64,000 nucleotides of DNA from positions 122,534,978-122,598,977 of the forward strand of contig NC_044553.1 in NCBI RefSeq assembly GCF_007565055.1, written 5' to 3'. Origin of the DNA: Rhinopithecus roxellana (Eukaryota > Chordata > Mammalia > Primates > Cercopithecidae). The notes under the pieces were generated by a model. It was not told the DNA's origin. It searched no databases and worked only from the letters and a program-made list of their open reading frames with translations. This document shows positions 1-9,660 of the stretch, in pieces. The translations under genes and the position numbers were made by a program. The first letter of the stretch is position 1. Each line of letters starts with the position of its first letter.

Positions 1-545
1 GTTTGATTCTTATAAAGTTAAACAAATTTACCATAAGATCTAGCAATTTCACTCCTAGATATTTAGCCAACTAATTTAAAAACTTTTGTCCAAACAAAAT
101 ACTGCATGCAAATGTTTATAGAATGTTTATTCACAGTCGCCAAAAACTGGAAACCACCCAAATATTCTCCAGTGGGTGACTAGATAAACAAAATGTGGTA
201 CAAATAATGAGACTCTCCTCAACAATAAAAAGGACTATTACTATACACAGTAACATGGATGAATCTCCAAGGCATAATGATGAGGGAATAAAGTCAGTTT
301 CAAAATGTTACATATTGCATAATTCCATGTATACGACACATTCACAAAGACAAAACCTTAGCAACTGGAGAACCTATCAGTGGTTACCTAAAAGTTAGGG
401 ATGGGGGCGTGGTTATAAAAGGGCAAAACTATGGAGTTCTTTATTGTGCTAGTGGTTACATGAATCCAAACAAGGTTTCAAGATTACAGGATTACATATC
501 AAAAAACCAATTTACTGAATATTAATTTTTAAAGTGAAATAAATT
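1..545 (+). mobile_element. Old L1 (L1M-type) fragment: end of ORF2 and 3' UTR
   Basis: The text follows the last part of L1 ORF2 and the older L1 3' UTR in the sense direction. It includes the block around 140-240 that normally reads 'CCAAAAACTGGAAAC... AATAAAAAGGA', then the 'ACATGGATGAATCTC' block. It is heavily mutated and its frame is broken, so it is a dead copy. It is cut by the left edge of the window. The short open frame at 195-398 lies inside it and is not a gene. Confidence 0.85.
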
Positions 546-949
546 ATCAAACACTATTAAACATATGCAATGTTTAAAGTGAAGCAAGAAGTCCTAAACT
601 AAAAGTAAAATAATTATTGTTTAGAAGTACACCAGGATGGTATGGGTCATCTGCGATATAACGTCCTGTTTGGGATAAGGAGGCGCGGCTACATCTAGAG
701 CGTGACGTGAGAAGGGCCCAGAGCAGCGAGCAGGTCTTGGCATCAGGGAGGGGAACCATCTGAAGGGGTGGCGTGAAAAAGTCTTTAGAGGAAGGCAAAA
801 AATGGGAAAAGGTCAGAGAACCTCTTTGGGAGGTAAAAGGACCAGCTTTGGATTAGGCGTGATGCACAGGCCCCAGGGCAGGGCGTGGAAACTGCAGCCT
901 GGACAGTCTGGGTGGGAGAAAGTTTGGGATGTTTAGGAAGGAATGGTGC
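546..949. other. Unique DNA upstream of the CpG island
   Basis: No repeat family or coding exon is recognised here. The base composition rises from AT-rich to mixed GC toward the island. It presumably holds distal promoter sequence, but I see no clear TATA box that decides a start site. Confidence 0.4.
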
Positions 950-1191
950 GCCAGCCAGGGGGAAGAAACGAGATAGGTGGCCGCAGACGGCTCGAGTCAG
1001 GCAGCAGGAAAAGGCAGGCTGTTTAAGCAGCGTTTCCTGCAGTCCAGGCAGAGAGCGCAGAAGGGGGCACCCCGAGGGGCAAGCGTGGGAGAGCCAGAAC
1101 GGGCGCGCGGGCGCGGGCGCGAGGGCGCTGTGCGTCCTCCCGGGGCTCGCGGCCGCGAGCACGCGCTCTCCGTGCCCGGCCCCGGCGGTGC

Positions 1192-1202
1192 GGGGGCGGG
1201 GC
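1192..1202 (+). promoter_or_regulatory. GC box (Sp1/KLF-type)
   Basis: GGGGGCGGGGC is a consensus GC box. It lies about 350 bases upstream of the candidate first splice donor and close to a second GC box at 1237-1246. Confidence 0.6.
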
Positions 1203-1236
1203 ACAGGGCGCGGCGCGCGCACGTTCGCGCGGGGCT

Positions 1237-1246
1237 GGGGCGGGGC
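1237..1246 (+). promoter_or_regulatory. GC box (Sp1/KLF-type)
   Basis: GGGGCGGGGC matches the Sp1 consensus. It sits 15 bases upstream of the CRE-like site, an arrangement common in CpG promoters. Confidence 0.6.
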
Positions 1247-1260
1247 GTGAACGCGACCGG

Positions 1261-1268
1261 TGACGTCG
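1261..1268 (+). promoter_or_regulatory. CRE-like site
   Basis: TGACGTCG differs from the full palindromic CRE (TGACGTCA) in the last base only. Its position next to GC boxes within the island makes CREB/ATF binding plausible. Occupancy is inferred, not shown. Confidence 0.5.
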
Positions 1269-1379
1269 GGGGAGGGCGCGCGCCGGGAGGCTGCAGGCGG
1301 AGCCGGGAGGCGGGCGCTGCGCGCGGCCGCGGGCGGAGCGGAGGGGCGCGAGGGGCGGAGCGGAGCGCGGGAGGAGGCG

Positions 1380-1550
1380 GAGGAGGAGAGGCCACAGGGA
1401 CCGCGAGCGGCAGCTGGGGAGGGGGCTGCGGAGCCCGAGCGCGAGCAAAACAGCTGATCTGGTTTTCCTTTAAAGCGAGAGAAAATGGAAGTCGGGTAGC
1501 AGCGACTGCGGCGCTGCGGGCTGGTGGAGCGGAGCGGCTCGGCGCTGCAG
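1380..1550 (+). other. Candidate non-coding first exon (5' boundary not determined)
   Basis: The exon is inferred from its 3' boundary: GGCGCTGCAG|GTAAGACGG at 1550/1551 is a strong match to the vertebrate donor consensus, on the plus strand, inside the CpG island. The start given is only a guess, because transcription starts are not visible in the sequence. The first ATG in the stretch (1485-1487) is followed by a stop after four codons, so the exon would be 5' UTR and the true start codon would lie in a later exon outside what I can recognise. Further GT dinucleotides after CAG at 1611 and 1671 could serve as alternative donors but match less well. The gene is not recognised. The next exon is not found in the remaining 62 kb, so intron 1 would be long. 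Confidence 0.5.
1485..1499 (+). other. Minimal upstream open reading frame in the candidate 5' UTR
   Basis: ATG GAA GTC GGG TAG encodes four residues and a stop. It is the first ATG in the candidate first exon and has an A at -3 (AAAATGG), a favourable context. If the exon is real, ribosomes scanning the 5' UTR would meet it before the main start codon. This is an inference from sequence only. Confidence 0.4.
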
Positions 1551-3306
1551 GTAAGACGGCGCTGGCCGCGGTGCTGCCGGCGGGCGCCGGGGCCGGGCCC
1601 GCGGACCGGGCAGGTGCGCTGTCCCGGCGCGGGGCCGGCACCGGCTCCTTCCCGAGCTCTGTGGCGAGGCAGGTGGGCGTTGAGGCCGGGCCACCGCGGG
1701 GCCGGGGCGCGGGGACGCGGGGGTCGCGGGCCCCGGCTGGGCTCGCCGGCGCGTCTGCATTGCGGGCTCCGCTCTGGACCCCGCGGGTTCCGGGGCCACG
1801 GGCTCCGGCCCGGCGTGGCGCGCCTCTCTGGGGCAGGGCGCGGCGCTCCGGCTGGGTCGGGGCTGCTGTCTCCGCTCAGCCCTTTGGCTGTCCGCACTGG
1901 AACGTGATGCCAGGCGTGGGGCGACCGGCCCCTCGGTCCGTGCGCGCGCGTCGGGGGTCCCGCGGCTCTGGCAGACGGCCGGGCAGGGCCCGGCCCAGAG
2001 CAGCGCGCGAGGCCGCTCGCCGGGCAGCGGAGCTGTGGCTGCGTGGGCCCCCGCGGCCCCGCGCACCGCCGTCCCGCTCGCTCTGCTGGGTCTCGCTGGA
2101 CAGTAGGCAAACCATTAATGCAATTTGGCTGTGAACCCAGAGGCCTTCCCTAATATCTCCTCACTGGAGGGGAAAAAATTGCATCTGCGGTGCTTTAAGT
2201 GCTCCTTTAAATTTGGGAGATGTCAGTGATGTCATCATTAACTAAAACTTTCCTTCATTGGACACAACCGCTCAAGTGTACCCTCCTCCCGCCCGGTGAA
2301 GCTATTGCAGCCCTTTCAGAATCTCTGTAATAAAATGGATTTGCCTCTGCTCTGTAAACTCAGCTACCTCACACAAGTGCAAATGACTTTTATTTCTGTC
2401 TATTGAATGGAGAATGAATAGATTTAAGAGTAGCTGAAGGGAAACTTGTGAGACCCCGATCAGGGAATCCCTTCATCCACAGCACAAGGATCCAGGGGAA
2501 AGTCATGTATGACATGCACATGGTTACCGCCGGGTGAGAGCTTGGTAAATGAAAGTGAGCTGTAAGAGGAACAATTTTTAAAAATATTATGGGGCGGATA
2601 ATGTGTCCAGGAAAAGGTTGACAGCGGGACCTAAATCTTTACAGGTCTTAATTGCTTCAGGAAAATCTGCAGGTGTCCTCCTTCACCATCGTCCTCCTCC
2701 AGGGTGTGCCCGGGAGAAGCCTGCCCTGGGCAAAGGCGGAGAGGCAGGTTCACTAGGGTCCTCTCAGCAGCTGTGTGTCCCACCACCTTCAAAGGCCTCT
2801 TCAAGAGCCAAAGAGGGTTCAGGAGAACAGAGGTAGATCTGAAGGGCACTCTCAGGTCTAGATAAACATGCCCCGCTAAATGGGATCAACACTTCGTTAT
2901 TTTATTGTGCGTATGCCATTAGTACCCATTCTTATGGGAACAAAACTAAGCAAGTTCCCAAGAAAATCTGAGTATCTACTTAAGCCTGTCATATCGAAAG
3001 GATATCCAATAAGGGACAAATGTATTGACATTTTCATATTTAATAATTAATGACAACTCCCAATTGGTTAAAATAAGTATGCCTTAAATTATTACTGTGA
3101 TTGTATTGGGTCTGTAAGGAATTTAATAGCATATGCCACGCAAAAGTTGGAACCTGGTTAGAACTTCGATCTTTTGAACCCTGTATTGGTGTGAAAAGAA
3201 TGGGAGAACAGTGGTTACTTAGGCCTTTAGTGTTTAGGGTGATAATGGGTGGAAGTCACCGCTTTACAAAGTATTGCCACATGCAGGTCTCACCTGGGCC
3301 TGTATC

Positions 3307-3470
3307 ATAGGTGGCAGGTGTTCCCTTAGAAAGTAACTCCTGAGGCCCCCTGGCTTGGTGGAGAAGGAGAGGGGACGCCTTTCTCTGAGCAAGTGTGTGT
3401 AATTCTTGGCCTCTGACCTCCTGATGGTGCCGCATTTATTCCCAATGGTGTGCCTCAGTGAGATGAGAAA
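3307..3470 (+). repeat. Local duplication, copy A
   Basis: This segment is repeated with moderate divergence about 1.26 kb downstream (4570-4731). Shared landmarks in the same order are ATAGGTGGCAGGTGT, AGTAACTCCTG, CTCTGAGCAAG, GGCCTCTGACCTCCT, GGTGCCG and TGAGATGAGA. It does not match an interspersed repeat family I know. Confidence 0.8.
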
Positions 3471-4016
3471 CTGGCTCCAAATGAGCTGCTTTTGGATGAT
3501 GCTGTTCCCGCTGTCTGTAGTTGCTTTAGAGCTCAACTCTTGAGTTGTGGCAGAGATTCTTCTTTACAATGTCCTCAGTAGTATGAAGATTGGTTTTTAA
3601 GGGTCTGGATTGCAAACTGTGAAAATGGAGTCTGTGAAACCAATCTGGCCCCGTATCCATCTTTTTGTTTTTCACCTGTAGACTCGTGAAAATATTCACC
3701 ACGTTTATGGTGTAACTCACTGTAGCACTTGTAAAACTTCAAATGCAAGTGTTTCCACTAAACGTTTAGGTATGGGTCACTTATTTCCCTAAAACATTTT
3801 AAAACATCCGCTTTAAAGCCTCTTCATCCCCCCTTGTATCTTTAGAGTACTTAAACTTGGGAGCTGTCAGTGATCTCCCAAAAGAGATCACCGTCACATC
3901 TTCCGTTTCTAAGAAGTCAAAATTGCCCTGATTTTCTTTCTGTTCCCTCTGGGATCTTAAGGTCATTTATTCATGCCTTAGGCCCACAGAAGAAAGGTTG
4001 AATCAGCTCTTGTGGG

Positions 4017-4029
4017 CCAGCAGGGGGCG
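4017..4029 (+). promoter_or_regulatory. Predicted CTCF site
   Basis: CCAGCAGGGGGCG, continuing TGCT, fits the CTCF core (CCASYAGRKGGCR). It lies about 2.5 kb downstream of the candidate first donor. CTCF sites near promoters often anchor loops. Binding here is inferred from the motif alone. Confidence 0.55.
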
Positions 4030-4569
4030 TGCTAAAACGCGGCTTGGCAGGCGTGTGTCAGAGCCACCTTGGGAGTGGGTCGCCAAGTTGAGGTGGGTGC
4101 GTGTGTGTGCGCTGGTGTGGTCCGCCCCCGGTTCCCCCCACCCCTCCCGCTCCGCTCCCGTATGCCTGTCTCCCAAGAGATGGAAACTTAAGAAAGGATT
4201 GGGGGCACATACTTGAATGACCACAGGTTGTGGAGTCTGGAATGTAGGCCTCCCTAGCAGAGAAATTGCTTCAGTGGCTCCGTGTCTTTGGAAGGTGGCT
4301 CTTAGCACACTTTGAGTCTCACCGACTGAGTGCTTTGTCAGACTGCGGACGTGAGAGTGTTAGTTTGGAGAGGAGAAAGTTGACTTCAGTGAACTACAGG
4401 CTGGTGTCCTGGTCAGGGCGTGAATGTGCCAGCCAGGGCAACGCGTGGAAATCCTCTCCTGCACACCCTTGATGTTTGCTCCTGGCTTTGACTCCCGATT
4501 GACTTAAGCCCTGGGACTTTGTGTGGTGGTACTTCCTAGAGGGGCCTATTTGACCCCTTGCCCTGGATT

Positions 4570-4731
4570 ATAGGTGGCAGGTGTCCACTTAGGAAGTAAC
4601 TCCTGTGGCCCCCAAGCCTGGTGGAGGAGGGAAGGGGCACCTTGCTCTGAGCAAGCTGTGTGCAAGTCATGGCCTCTGACCTCCTAGTGGTGCCGTATTT
4701 ATTTCCATGATGTGCCTAAATGAGATGAGAA
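4570..4731 (+). repeat. Local duplication, copy B
   Basis: This is the direct-orientation partner of 3307-3470, nearly the same length (162 versus 164 bases), with several small indels and substitutions. The similarity fades at both ends, so it looks like an old local duplication and not a retroposed element. Confidence 0.8.
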
Positions 4732-7256
4732 GGGCTTTTGGCCTTAAAATTTCTCTGATGAAAAACATTTCATTACTGTGCTTTTATTTTTCCCTAGAAA
4801 ATGAAAACAAGAAAAAAAAAGGCAACTATGCTTTTTCACTTAAAATGTGCTTACTCTGATTTTAAGTGTGTGCCAGGTTATTCAACCACATGTTCCCTGG
4901 GAGGCTTTTCCTCACAGCGATTGAGCTCAGAGAGGCCAGCTTGTGCTCCAGGGCCATCTTGGTGAGTTGGGATTGGTGTTCCCCATGCTTAGATGGTCAT
5001 TGCAGCATCTGCGTGTGTTACTGAAGACCAAAGACTCCTCTCTTCTCCTGAGGTTCTCATGGAGCCCCCATGCAAAAGGGAACATCACATTTTAAAAGGA
5101 AATACGTTTCATAGATGCCCTGCTAGAGAACGAGTCCAGCGCTATGACTGGGCATTTCTTTATGCTTCTCATTCCATTGAAATTGCGTGGAAAACTGAAC
5201 TATTGATTTCAAGAGGGCAAATGGGAATGACATGTTTTTCAGCTTTAGTGAACCAGGCTTTTCACCTTGATTAAACACTGTAAATGGTTAAAGGGGAAGT
5301 GCCACTAGATGTAAAATAGGTGATGCCAAATCCCTTTAGAAGCTGTTCATTCTTGAGGACAAAATGGGAATAAAATATGCTGGTTCTTTTCTGTAACGTA
5401 TTTAATGTGAAAATATTTTACCCTTGAACCTTGGAAAAAGAATTTTATTTGCCCATTGGTAGACTGCCATGTCTCCCAAAAAGTTTGTGTGTGAGACCAA
5501 GAATAAGATGGCCTTAACACAGATGCCACAAGGGGGGAACCGCCTTCGTCACACTTTTGGAATGGCAGTTCTTCATCATTCATAGTAACAGACGGGAGAA
5601 GTGGTTTAAAAATAAGTGTTTAAAAAGCTGAAATGGAGAGAAGGGCTGGACGCTGCCTTATTACTTGCCTGTGTTGTGGAGGCGTGTTTAGCTGGCTGGT
5701 TTGCACACAGCATTTCTGGACCAGGAAGTGGGGGAGTATAGACTAGGATTGGGAGGGAGTGGGCCATGCAGCAGCTGCAGCTGGCCAAGGCCTGGCCCGT
5801 CATGCTCTAGGCTCCTCGTGGCAAAGGGAAAGAGTTAGCCTCCCATGCATCTAAAGCCTTACTTGGTAAAACTGTGTGATTCCACAAAACCCCAGTCCTT
5901 GCTATTACCGATTTCTGCTCTACAGCATTTCACATTCTGAGAAGTCAAGTACACATTAATGCTAATACAGGTTTTAAATACATCTGTCTTAGTTAAGTAG
6001 GTAAGTCTAAAGTAAATTCATTTTGTAGGATTGAAGGATTTTGAGTTTCTCCTTCCAAGGAAATATTTTCTATTTGAGCATAGTTTATTCTTAACCTAGT
6101 TTTCCTTATAAATATAATGGAAATTTGATGTCTGAATGAATATACATGAGTAGGATGCACTATTGACTTTTATGAAACATAAAATTAGACCTTTGAAATT
6201 CATTTCCTTGTCTGTTCAGCATTTCATTTGTTTTATTAGATTACTGTTAAGTTTCACATGGTGCTGGGGATTGGTGTGAACAGACCATACACCCATCCCT
6301 CTGTGAGATTAGATTAAGTTTCTCAGTTACTGAGACAAAGGTTTAGGAGCTCACTCAAGAGGAGGTGGCTGCCTGGAGTGAGAGCAGACATCTGTCTGTG
6401 GTGCAGACGGGTTGAACTTTGCTACCTCTGAGAAGACCCCAGTTTTCCTGCCCGCAGGGCTAACACACCCTTCAAATAATTTACCCAAATAATCTCTGTA
6501 CTCACATTTTAGGAACTTTCTGTGAATTAAGTTCTCTGAGTTTTTACAGTAAGCTCAGGGCTAGCCTGTCATGTCTTTGTTGCAGAAGAGATCACAAAAT
6601 GCACAGTGTCCTGGGACTCAGCACGTCCTCCTCCCCCAGATCACCTTACATCATCCCTGAAGTCCATGCAATACCCTTTTATCTTGGGGGTCTAAAACCC
6701 ATACCATGGTTACAGCCCATTTTCTCAAAATTCCTCTAATGATGATTTGAGGTTTCAAGAAAACCTGTGCTATTGTAGTGTGGGCAACACATTTGCATGT
6801 ATAATTTTTCATGCCTTTTACAAAAATTGCTTGACATCTAAGAGGTACATAGTTAACTTTTTCTTTTTGAAATGTATGAATTGGAGTATTTGTTTTGACT
6901 GTCTTTTAAATAATATACCATCTCTTGAGAGAATCATCACTGAACAGTAAAAATAAATGAGACATGCTTCCAGTTCACTTGAATTTGATGACCAGTTATG
7001 TGACCTTGGGCACAGCCCCAGGTGGGGCCACAAGGGCAGAATATCTCTCGGGCCATCCTGTAGGCTTTAGGGTAGAACGGATGAGTGAGTGTATACCATG
7101 GGTTCTTAAGTTCTAGATTGATAAGTTGTTCAATAAAAGGAATTGGAGACAGTATTTGTCTCACTTCCCATTAGCCCAGTTTCTATCCTTTGACGGTTGA
7201 TGTAGTTATAGTTTGCACTTGTAACCAAGGCATTGCTTACATGAACTTGCTTTGAC

Positions 7257-7257
<1 letters not shown>

Positions 7258-7294
<37 letters not shown>
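7258..7294. repeat. (TG)n microsatellite
   Basis: About 18 uninterrupted TG dinucleotides, likely polymorphic in length. The Thr-His frame on the other strand is a product of the repeat. Confidence 0.95.
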
Positions 7295-7296
<2 letters not shown>

Positions 7297-7368
7297 GAAG
7301 AAGGAGGCGTGGGTAACAAGAATGGAGGGGCTTCTATGGCTTGGGGATTCTTGTAGTTAAAAGTCATT

Positions 7369-7373
7369 AGCCA
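7369..7373. repeat. Target site duplication, left copy (AGCCA)
   Basis: AGCCA directly precedes the 5' LTR and is repeated exactly at 9656-9660 after the 3' LTR. Five bases is the length expected for MaLR integration. Confidence 0.85.
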
Positions 7374-7727
7374 TGATATGATTTGGCTGTATCCCCACCC
7401 AAATCTCAACTTGAATTGTATCTCCCAGAATTCCCATGTGTTGTGGGAGGGACCCAGAGGGAGGTAATTGAATCATGGGGCTGGTCTTTCTCGTGCTAGT
7501 CTCATGATAGTGAATAAGTCTCACAAGATCTGATGCATTTATCAGGGGTTTCTGCTTTTGCTTCCTCTTCATTTTCCTCTTGCCGCCACCGTGCAAGAAG
7601 TGCCTTTTGCTCCCCGCCATAATTCTGAGGTCTTCCTGGCCATGTGGAACTGTAAGTCCAAGTAAACCTCTTTTTGTTCCCAGTTTCAGGTATGTCTTTA
7701 TCAGCAGGGTGAAAACAAACTAATACA
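7374..7727 (+). repeat. 5' LTR of THE1-class provirus, copy 1
   Basis: 354 bases from TGATATGATTTGG to CTAATACA. This is slightly shorter than the LTRs of the second provirus in the window (375), so the two copies probably belong to different THE1 subfamilies. It contains an AAGTAAACC block near the usual polyadenylation region. Confidence 0.9.
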
Positions 7728-9299
7728 GTAAATTGGTACCAGTAGAGTGGGGTGTTGCTGAAAAGATACCCCAAAAAATGTGGGAGTGACTTTGGAACTG
7801 GGTAACAGCCAGAGGTTGGAACGGTTTGGAGGGGTCAGAAGAAGACAGGAAAATGTGGGAAAGTTTGGAATCTCCTAGAGACTTGTTGAATGGCTTTGAC
7901 AAAAATGCTGATAGCAATGTGGACAGTAAGGTCCAGGCTGAGGTGGTCTCAGATAGAGATGAAGAACTTGTTGGGAACTGGAGCAAAGGTGACTCTCGTT
8001 ATGTTTTAGCAAAGAGACTGGTGGTGTTTTGCCTCTGCCCTAGAGATTTTTGGAACTTTGAACTTGAGAGAGATGATTTAGGGTATCTGGCAGAAGAAAC
8101 TTCTAAGCACCAAAACATTCAAAGGGTGACTTAGATGCTGTTAAAAGCATTTCATTTTAAAAGGGAAAGAGAGCATAAAAGTGTGGAAAATTTGTAGCCT
8201 AACAATGCAGTAGAAAAGAGAACTCCATTTTTTGATGAGAAATTTAATCCAGCCTCAGAAATTTGCATAAGTTGCAAGAATCCTAATGTTAAACACCAAT
8301 ACCATGGGGAAAATGTCTCCAGTCTACATCGGAGACCTTCATAACAGCCCCTCTGGAGAACAGGTCTGGAGGCCCAGGAGGAAAAAGTGGTTTCACAGAC
8401 TGGGCTCAGGGTGTCTGAGCTGCACAGCCTACCCTGTGTCCCAGCTGCTCCATGTGTGGCCAAAAGGGACCAACATAGAGCTCAGGCTGTGGCTTCAGAG
8501 GGTGGAAGTCCCAAGCCTTGGCAGCTTCCAGGTGCTGTTGAGCCTGTGGGTACACAGAAGTCAAGAATTAAGTTTTGGGAACCACCACCTGGATTTCAGA
8601 AGATGTATGGAAATGCCTGGATGCCCAGGTAAAAGTTTGCTGCAGGGGTGGGGCCTTCATGGAGAACCTCTGTTATGGCAGTGCAGAAGGGAAATATGGG
8701 GTCAGAGCCCCCACACAGAGTCCCTGCTGGGGTACTGCCTGGTGGAGCTATGAGAAGAGGGCCACCGTCTTCCAGACCCCAGAATGGTAGATCCACCAAC
8801 AGTTTGCACCGTGCACCTGGAAAAGCCACAGACACTCAACACCAACCCCTAAAAGCAGCCAGGAGGGAGGCTGTACCCTGCAAAGCCACAGGGGTGGAGC
8901 TGCCCAAGACCATGGGCATCCATCTCTATCATCAGCCTGACCTGGATATGAGACCTGGAGTCAAAGGAGATCATTTTGGAGCTTTAAGATTTGACTGCCC
9001 TGCTGGATTTTGTACTTGCCTGGGCCCTGTAACCCCTTTGCTTTGGCCAATTTCTCCCAGTTTGGAATGGCTGTATTACCCAATACCTGTACCCCCCATT
9101 GTATCTAGAAAGTAACTAGCTCGCTTTTGATTTTACAGGCTCATAGGCAGAAGGGAATTTTCTTTGTCTCAGATGAGACTTTGGACTGTGGATTTTTAAG
9201 TTAATTCTGAAATGAGTTAAAACTTTCGGGGACTGTTGGGAAGGCACAGTTGGTTTTGAAATGTGAAGACATGAAATTTGGAGGGGGCCAGGGGCATAT

Positions 9300-9655
9300 T
9301 GATATGGTTTGTCTGTGTTCTCACCCAAATCTCAACTTGAATTGTGTCTCCCAGAATTCTCACATGTTGTGGGAGGGACCTAGGGGGAGGTAATTGAATC
9401 ATGGGGGCTGGTCTTTCCTGTGCTAGTCTCGTTATAATGAGTAAGTCTCATGAGATCTGATGGGTTTATCAGGGGTTTTCGCTTTTGCTTGTTCTTTATT
9501 TTTCTCTTGCCACCGCCATGTAAGAAGTGCCCTTCACCTCCCACCATGATTCTGAGGCCTACCCAGCCATGTGGAACTGTAAGTGCAATTAAACCTCTTT
9601 TTCGTCCCAGTTTCAGGTAGTGTCTTTATCAGTCGTGTGAAAATGAGCTAATACA
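9300..9655 (+). repeat. 3' LTR of THE1-class provirus, copy 1
   Basis: 356 bases, TGATATGGTTTG to CTAATACA, followed by the second AGCCA target copy at 9656-9660. It retains AATTAAA in the expected polyadenylation region. Confidence 0.9.
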
Positions 9656-9660
9656 AGCCA

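Larger units (their letters stand above)
950..2080 (+). promoter_or_regulatory. CpG island promoter of an unnamed plus-strand gene
   Basis: About 1.1 kb is extremely GC-rich and dense in undepleted CpG, in contrast with the CpG-poor DNA on both sides. This is the hallmark of a constitutively unmethylated vertebrate promoter. It contains Sp1-type GC boxes (1192-1202 and 1237-1246), a CRE-like site (1261-1268) and no TATA box that I can see, as expected for a dispersed-start CpG promoter. The plus direction is inferred from the strong splice donor at 1550/1551. Antisense transcription from the same island is possible. Long open frames on both strands across the island (the largest at 785-2110 minus and 977-2134 plus) are Pro/Arg/Ala/Gly-rich and exist because GC-rich DNA has few stop codons. 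I do not read them as proteins. The gene is not identified. Confidence 0.88.
2111..7257. other. Mostly unique DNA, probable intron 1
   Basis: No exon is recognised and there are few recent repeats. The stretch holds a local duplication (3307-3470 and 4570-4731) and a CTCF-like motif (4017-4029). The open frames here are short and unsupported. Confidence 0.5.
7374..9655 (+). mobile_element. Near-complete THE1-class MaLR provirus, copy 1
   Basis: The layout is LTR - internal region - LTR: 5' LTR 7374-7727, internal 7728-9299, 3' LTR 9300-9655, with an exact 5-bp target duplication (AGCCA) on both sides. LTRs begin TGATATG and end CTAATACA, as in the THE1 family of non-autonomous primate MaLR elements. 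The internal part starts with the typical GTAAATTGGTACC block and is about 1.57 kb, as in known THE1 elements. No intact gag, pol or env is present. The short frames inside it (for example 8286-8753 and 8648-9115) match nothing I recognise as a functional protein. The two LTRs differ at roughly one position in nine by eye, so the insertion is tens of millions of years old. Confidence 0.93.

Noticed and set aside
785..2134. Long open frames on both strands across the CpG island (441 codons minus, 385 codons plus, and several shorter)
   Set aside because: They overlap each other in several frames, are Pro/Arg/Ala/Gly-rich, have no domain and are interrupted by the likely splice donor. High GC content alone removes stop codons.
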